Assembly: GCF_964656455.1 (NCBI RefSeq)
Contig: NC_135721.1
Location: 49,235,530-49,299,529, forward strand
Reading direction: 5' to 3'
Length of the DNA stretch: 64,000 nt
From: Halichoerus grypus
Taxonomy: Eukaryota; Chordata; Mammalia; Carnivora; Phocidae
The position numbers and the translations under genes were made by a program. Shown one piece after another: positions 58,132 to 64,000 of the stretch. The notes beneath the pieces were generated by a model. The model was not told where the DNA came from. It was given only the letters and a program-made list of their open reading frames with translations, and did not search any database. Within the stretch, counting starts at the first letter, position 1, and each line of letters starts with the position of its first letter.

Positions 58132-59316
58132 TTACTTATTATAGGCTTTATTTCTTTCATCTTTTTGGTTAGGTAAATCTTAGTTTTAAGAATTAGGGTA
58201 GTACTGCCAATCTGCAGACTGATTTTTAATCAGTGAAGCCAACTCTTCATTCTTACTCTAAAAAAAGCTTACTGAAAGGAGAGAGTAAGATAGAGTAGTA
58301 AAGGAGAATATTGTACCACTTTATGCGATGATTCCTTATTTTGGGTTTTGTCTAGACTGATCTATATGGGATAAACCTTTTGCTGTTTTCAGATTGCCTG
58401 ACCCTTTTGTAAGCTAAGGCCTTTAAGAGTTTAACATTACAAATACCTTAGGTTCATTGGCATATGCAGAACAAATGTGAATCAAACACAAAATGATTCT
58501 TTCAAGAATTTTATTTATTGATGTGGTAGCGAAATACTACACTGTTTACAATAGAGAACTAAGTGGGATTTGGGGTATGCTGAGAAGTTGACAGCTTGTG
58601 GGTCCTGAACAAAATACTGTCTTTTGTGGGATAAAAGAAGAAAAGATGTGTTCTTGAAATGATTATTTATAAATGATTTGAAATCTTGTTCTGTTTCCAG
58701 CTCAGGAGGCATTTGCCAGCATTGTGGTCACTGCAATAGTGAAATTTTGGTTGGGAAAAAAAAAAACAACCCTCACAGAAGTCTGTTTGCATTTGACAAA
58801 CAAGATGAAGAACCCTTAAGATAAGCTTAAGTAAAACATAGTTGTGCACACAATACTTTCACTTTCTTTCTTACGGCTAAATAATTAGGGATTGGAATAA
58901 GAATTGTAGGAATTAAGTGTAACATGAATCGGGTAGGTGGAAAGGATTTTGCTTGTTATACAGTTGGTAAAAGATTAGCAGTCACTTGAAGGATAGAGAT
59001 CCCATGGAGAGATATTTGCTTTTTGTGTGAATTTATCTTTTTCAGGTGGGAAGGTAATAGCTCATTTTAGGTTGGTTTTTTTTTTTTTTTTTTTTTTGAA
59101 TTTGGGCTGTGGTCAAAAGACTGCATTGTTTTCAAATTGTATATATTCCAATTTGTTTATTAATTTATTATATGTTTTTACCTACTTCCTAAAATAATTT
59201 GAGGTATCCCTGGGAGAAGATGGAGACCTACAAATACTGGGGTTAAATGAATAGTAATATAGTAATGAAAATGATAGTGGATAAGAGGCATAACTAAAAG
59301 GAAGAGGAAATAATTA
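58132..59316. other. Intronic sequence
   Basis: Unassigned. A long T run of about 24 lies at 59074-59097. No exon. Confidence 0.5.
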
Positions 59317-59494
59317 GGGGTGCCCGGGTGGCTCAGTCGGTTAAGCATCGGATTCTTGGTTTTGGCCCAGGTCGTGATCTCAGGGTCGTGGAATCAAGTC
59401 CAGTGTAGAGCTCCATGCTCAGTGGGGAGTCTGCTTGAGATTGTCTCTCCCTCTGCCCCTCCTCCCCTCAAATAAATAAATAAATCTTAAAAAA
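59317..59494 (+). mobile_element. CAN SINE, plus strand, clean TSD
   Basis: From 'ggggtgcccgggtggctcag' to 'aaataaataaataaatctta'. A 15-bp TSD, aagaggaaataatta, lies at 59302-59316 and 59495-59509. Older body subtype (ggattcttggttttggccc). Confidence 0.96.
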
Positions 59495-59509
59495 AAGAGG
59501 AAATAATTA

Positions 59510-62454
59510 TACTAGGAAACTGATCTATAGAAAGTTACTACATTTCTTTATGTAACCTTACTCATGGTTAATTTTCATCAATGTCTGATAAAAAGAAGTG
59601 TGACTTTTCCCCCCGGCAGTTTCTAAGAGAATGCAGAGTTTTGTTTTGGTTTTCAAATTAAAGATAACTCCTGATTATTTGGGATGGGGGGTACAACAGT
59701 AACTATGGCTAAAAACAAAGTATATTTGTGAAAAAAAATTACTCTCTGTAAAAATATATACACTATTATTAGAAAGTGTATTTCTCTGTCTCGTTTTCTC
59801 TTTGTCAGCCAGACTTGTAACAATCAAAAGGCCAGTCACTTAGGAAAGGCAAGCAAAAGCCCTTTGTTGGCTCCAGCACCACAGTGTCAGGACGAAGAAG
59901 GTGGTGGAATTCTGTGATGGGAACAAGGCAGTGGAGGGAGGGAACATTGCAGCTGAAACTGAGTCTCGGCTCCTCCCAGATTCATTATAATATTTGGAAA
60001 ATAAAAGGGACTCAGCCATGAAACTAACAATAGTTAACAAATTATTTTAACAGACAGAAATGTGTGGTACACTTGGCCATTAAATGTTTTTTGTTCTCCT
60101 AAATTACTGAATTTTATTGGTCTTAAACTTTTAAGTTGATTTTGTACTTTTTAAAGAGGCTAGTGTTTCTTTTACTATTATATATAAATTACTTTTGATT
60201 TCTTCCATCTCCTGCTTTTTCTCTTTGACTGTCTCCGATACATTGATCCTTTAAAGGTCAAGAACATATCTGTACTGGTTCCTTGAGGATGTTTTTGTGT
60301 GATGTGACCTTCAGTATAGTTATAGAGAAAGTTAGAACTAAAGAGCAGGACTGGATAGTTAACCTGTTCTTTGGACTTTATTTTCCAATGTTTGTTGCCT
60401 TATTTCAATTATCCATATAATTTTTCAAGTTACAAAATAATTAAACAATTAATCTTTTCCTCACTGATTTGAAATGCTACCTTTACATACTTTGGCTGTT
60501 TTTGGACCGTTCTATTCGTTTTTCTTCTATTGCACCCTATTTCAATTATCATCACTTTATGCTATACTCTAATTTTTAGCTCCCTTTCATTATTCTTAGT
60601 TTAAAATGACTTGAGGCATTTTCATCTATTTATTCTGTCATTTCTAACATTTCCTTTGAAAATGTCATTGTTTCATAAGAAATTTGTTCAATTTGGAAAA
60701 TAATTACATTATATTTCTAATTTGTGGTTGAATAGACATATTTATAATAGAGGCATCACATCCAGGAACATGGCGTATATCTTCATTTATTCTGGTCTTC
60801 TTTATGTCTATTAAATTTCATAAATCAAGATATGCTCAGAAAATATTAAATTTAAACTGGGAGCCTTTCCAAAATATCTCATCTCAGGGATGGTTAACTA
60901 GTTCAATATTGCTAAAGTAGAAAGGCACTTTCTACATAAAAATGGAATTTTAAATTTTGGTCATTATGTTTTCAGCAATTATTTGAATCTGTTTTTTTTG
61001 TTAAATATTTCAGTGTTCATTTCCAGGCATTGGACACTGGAATTTCTCCATGTTTGGGTTTTTACTTTGATTCATTTTGTGTTTGAAGTGCATCTTTGAA
61101 CACTCTTTCAATAAGTTTATGTGCAATGGAATTTACATGGATGAAAATCACGTGGAACTATTCTATATTTGAAGAATTCCACCTCCCCTTATCCTTCTCT
61201 CACAAATAACAATTTTTTTGAATGTAGAATTCTTGTGTCACGTGCTTTCGCCCCTCAGAATTATTTTCCTCCATTGTTTTCTTTCATTTATGGTAGCAGT
61301 CTGATACCTGCTTGATTTTTCTTTTTAGCTTATCTTTAAAAACAATCTATAAATTTGGGGAATTAAAAAATAAAACCTTGATAGTTTTGAATAAGTTGGC
61401 ACACAGTTATTTATAATATGTGCTTGTATTTTTTTTTTTAATTGACCTTCATATTCCCTAGCTTTTGAGGTAAGTGATCATAGTTACAATTATTTCTGCA
61501 TAAACTTACTGCTCCTAACAGAGATATTTGTAGAGTGGTTACTAAAATCTTTTTACTTAATTGTTTGAATCATTCAGTAATTCTGGACACTGAGTATGTG
61601 TCCCATGTTTGTAAGAAAATCGTATTTGTTCTCCCAAGGAAAATTACTGGCAGAAGTATGGTTAATTTGTGAATAACTTGTTTCTACATGGTTCTTGGTT
61701 CGACATGGGCTAACAATGTGGTTCTACATGGGCTAACAATTTTCAAAAGATAAATATATTTGAAAATTAAAAGAATGTATTAATTCTATATTACTGTTTA
61801 TATATGGTGTTACTTGTTTTCAATCAATATCTCTGTGTCTTTCTTGGAAAGTATTTAAGATAGTTCATGTAGAATAAAACTCAAGAAAACATGTTCAGCC
61901 TGTTTTCTGCTTAATTAACCTATAAAATCATACAGACTCCTAACTTGCTGAGATATTTTTGTGTCTGGAGCATTTGTGGCAGTCGATGTATGCGTGATAA
62001 CAGCTGTTGGGGATTATATTTGGGGGCTTTGAATTGAAAATAATTATGGCATAAAGTTGTGTGGTCAAGAAAGGCAAAAAAAAAAAAGAAGAAAGAGAGA
62101 AAAAGAAATTACTTACCCTCAATGTCTAGTATGTAAACATTTCATATATTCAGAAAGTATGAAAAGGCACTTCGTTAATTTACATCTCTGGAGGAGCCAA
62201 AAATAACAAGAAAACCAGACTTAAACTCCAAATGTCAATTTTAAAATCTAGTCTCCCCTTCAACCCAAGTGATTGTTGTTAATTTCCTTTGAGGTTTTCT
62301 TGGTTAATCCAGGTAATCATAAATGTGAAAGAAATAGGAAACTTACCTCAGGATTTCACATATATACCTTTTGGGAATAAGATAAAACTTCCTAGAAAAC
62401 AGTTGTTAAAGACCTCCATGTAGATGGAAAGCTAGAAGAAAATCTGATGTCTTT
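59510..62454. other. Long AT-rich intronic stretch
   Basis: Mostly unassigned. 60750-60830 (ggaacatggcgtatatcttc) looks like a short antisense L1 ORF2 remnant. A short direct repeat 'gttctacatgggctaacaat' / 'gttcgacatgggctaacaat' lies at about 61696-61740. No exon or RNA gene. Confidence 0.45.
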
Positions 62455-62468
62455 TTAAAAGTGTGTTT

Positions 62469-62700
62469 TTTTTTTTTTTTTTTTTAAAGTTTCTTTTTTT
62501 TTAATTTTTTTTTTTTAAAGATTTTATTTATTTATTTGACAGAGAGAGAGCGAGAGCAGGAACACAAGCAGGGGGAGTGGGAGAGGGAGAAGCAGGCTTC
62601 CCGTGGAGCAGGGAGCCCGATGTGGGACTCGATCCCAGGACTCTGGGATCATGACCTGAGCCGAAGGCAGACGCTTAACGACTGAGCCACCCAGGCGCCC
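62469..62700 (-). mobile_element. CAN SINE, minus strand, long T-rich tail
   Basis: Near-consensus antisense copy. TSD taaaagtgtgtttt lies at 62455-62468 and 62701-62714. The tail is long, with 'ttttaaagtttc' repeated before the usual 'ttttaaagattttattt'. Confidence 0.97.
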
Positions 62701-62714
62701 TAAAAGTGTGTTTT

Positions 62715-63032
62715 AAAAAAAAATTAAATGGTGGATGTTATGCAATGATATGTTATCAAAGATTTATTATAAATCAGTGTACTTTCACCAGCCCTAGAGC
62801 CCTTGATGTTATTATACTTAGTATCCATTTAGATTCATTTCTGGCAATACTACAATCATTACTTGTGGAAGCTTGGTATAGCTCGTTGAAGCATAAAAAT
62901 GGGAAGATTTATATTTGATAAAGCCTCTGCTAAATGTTAGGCTCAAATGTTAGGTATCAAATCAATAATTTTGCTCAGCCAATTGGTATTATTCCTTCTT
63001 TAGAGTGTATTTATGTATTTAGGACTAGAGGT
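62715..63032. other. Intronic sequence
   Basis: AT-rich, unassigned. Confidence 0.5.
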
Positions 63033-63051
63033 AAAACTAGGTGATTTTTAA

Positions 63052-63193
63052 TTTTTTTATCTTCTTGGTCAATTAATTTTTTTTATGTTTTTATTTTAAT
63101 TCCAGTTAGTTAACATTCAGTGTTGTATTAGTTTCAGTTGTACAATATAGTGATTCGACACTTCCATACATTACCTGGTGCTCATCACGACAC
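63052..63193 (-). mobile_element. Carnivore-type L1 3' end, antisense, 5'-truncated, with TSD
   Basis: 'ttttaattccagttagttaa', 'cattcagtgttgtattagtt' and 'acaatatagtgattcgacac' match the reverse complement of the carnivore L1 3' end. It is about 142 bp. TSD aaaactag(g/a)tgatttttaa lies at 63033-63051 and 63194-63212. Confidence 0.88.
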
Positions 63194-63321
63194 AAAACTA
63201 GATGATTTTTAAAAGTCTCAAAATTTTAACTTGATGTCAGTTGAAAGACATGCTCTACTATATTGCCTTCTGGAAAAAGGCAAAATGATTATAACAGTAA
63301 TTTTCCTTTTCTCTGTGGAAT

Positions 63322-63414
63322 TATATATATATATGAAATATTTTATAATATGTGTGTATATATAAAAATTTATATCTATTGTATGAATAAGCTGTGTGTG
63401 TGTGTGTGTGTATA
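63322..63414. repeat. Compound TA / TG simple repeat
   Basis: TA runs at 63324-63335 and 63350-63364, then a TG run at 63393-63411. The TG run is bracketed by 'aagctg' and 'tatagctta'. Confidence 0.9.
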
Positions 63415-64000
63415 GCTTATTTTCATGGAATTATTTTCGCTCAGACAGGTAAGCAATAGAGGCTGTAATTAGATTGTTTCTAGCAACAAATAAGAAAATT
63501 TCTATCATTTGGTCATTGCTGATAATTGCAAAGTTTCACTTGCTTAATCAGGAAAAATGATAGGAAGAGTATGTTTTCCTTAGAAACTGTTATTCTGTGT
63601 TATTGGCCTAAAAAGCAGCATTATTTTGGTGGGTGATATGAATCATTATTAAAGTCACTATGACAGATTTTTGATGTGATTTGCACTATGACAATAAAAT
63701 CTGTTGAAAAGTAGGATTTCTGTGTCTTCTCAGCACAAAAGTTAATCAGCTTTTCCTATTCATAAAGTGGTTATCACATTTCATTTCCCTTAGTTGTCCA
63801 ACTTTAATATTTTGCAGAACAAGCAGTACCAAGGAATTGGTAATGGTTCTGTGGTTGTTGGTTAGTTTTGTAAATGACCTGAATAAATGTAAATATGCTA
63901 TCAGATTGAAGAGGCTGGGAAATCCATCACTGGATAATAGGATTTGGATTTAATGTAAAGTCAGAGCAAACTAAGACATGTAGATGCAAACTTAGTTAAG
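63415..64000. other. Intronic sequence to the window edge
   Basis: Unassigned AT-rich intron. A 'tattttgcag' near 63808 looks like a splice acceptor, but the frame after it does not match any Sec15 sequence I know. Confidence 0.5.

Noticed and set aside
63800..63850. 'ttttgcag' followed by open sequence, as a possible next EXOC6B exon
   Set aside because: The translation after the AG does not match the expected Sec15 continuation in any frame, and no donor gives a sensible exon.
1..64000. CRISPR arrays, operons, bacterial promoters or terminators
   Set aside because: The repeats are dispersed SINEs with TSDs, not regular spacer arrays. Splice sites and mammalian repeats show this is a vertebrate nuclear intron.

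Overview
This window is nuclear DNA from a carnivore mammal. About thirty tRNA-derived CAN SINEs (SINEC type) lie in both orientations. They share the head 'gcgcctgggtggctcag', a CT-rich 3' half, an 'aaataaataaaatctt' tail and mostly intact target-site duplications (TSDs). None resembles the young dog-specific SINEC_Cf type, so a non-canid caniform (seal, bear, mustelid or relative) is the likeliest source. That placement is from memory of SINE subfamilies, not from an alignment. Older mammalian repeats (MIR, L2, L1M, MLT1, MER2/Tigger, hAT MITEs) agree with a placental genome.

The only protein-coding sequence I can support is one internal exon on the + strand (6055-6259). It encodes 68 codons of an exocyst Sec15 subunit, best matched to EXOC6B (Sec15B). 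Everything else reads as intron of that gene: the end of one intron (1-6054) and about 57.7 kb of the next (6260 to the window end). No neighbouring exon is visible, as expected for a gene with very large introns.

Layout. 1-5950: mostly decayed antisense L1M, with two CAN SINEs. 6055-6259: the exon. 6260-11024: mostly unique, with a diverged pair of related segments near 8.3 and 10.1 kb. 11025-21650: MLT1 LTR, SINE cluster, L1M fragments, L2, MIR, TA/TG tracts. 22.6-28.4 kb: L1M 3' ends, tandem SINEs, antisense MLT1. 29.1-32.5 kb: repeat-poor. 32.5-38.4 kb: ERVL-like LTR, hAT MITE, antisense MLT1, SINEs, L1M 5' end, L2. 39.5-40.2 kb: repeat-poor. 40.2-46.4 kb: antisense L1M, nested head-to-head SINE pair, MIR, a 29-bp SINE fragment with its own TSD, hAT MITE. 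46.6-53.7 kb: mostly unique. 53.75-56.64 kb: long antisense L1M with three later SINEs. 57.59-58.13 kb: MER2/Tigger with a nested SINE. 59-64 kb: AT-rich, with SINEs and a short carnivore L1 3' end.

I found no new coding system, CRISPR array, RNA gene or operon. The notable points are unusual insertion structures, a weak-looking donor on the exon, and three repeat-poor segments that could be conserved regulatory DNA. Most open reading frames here are chance or SINE-derived and are not annotated as genes.
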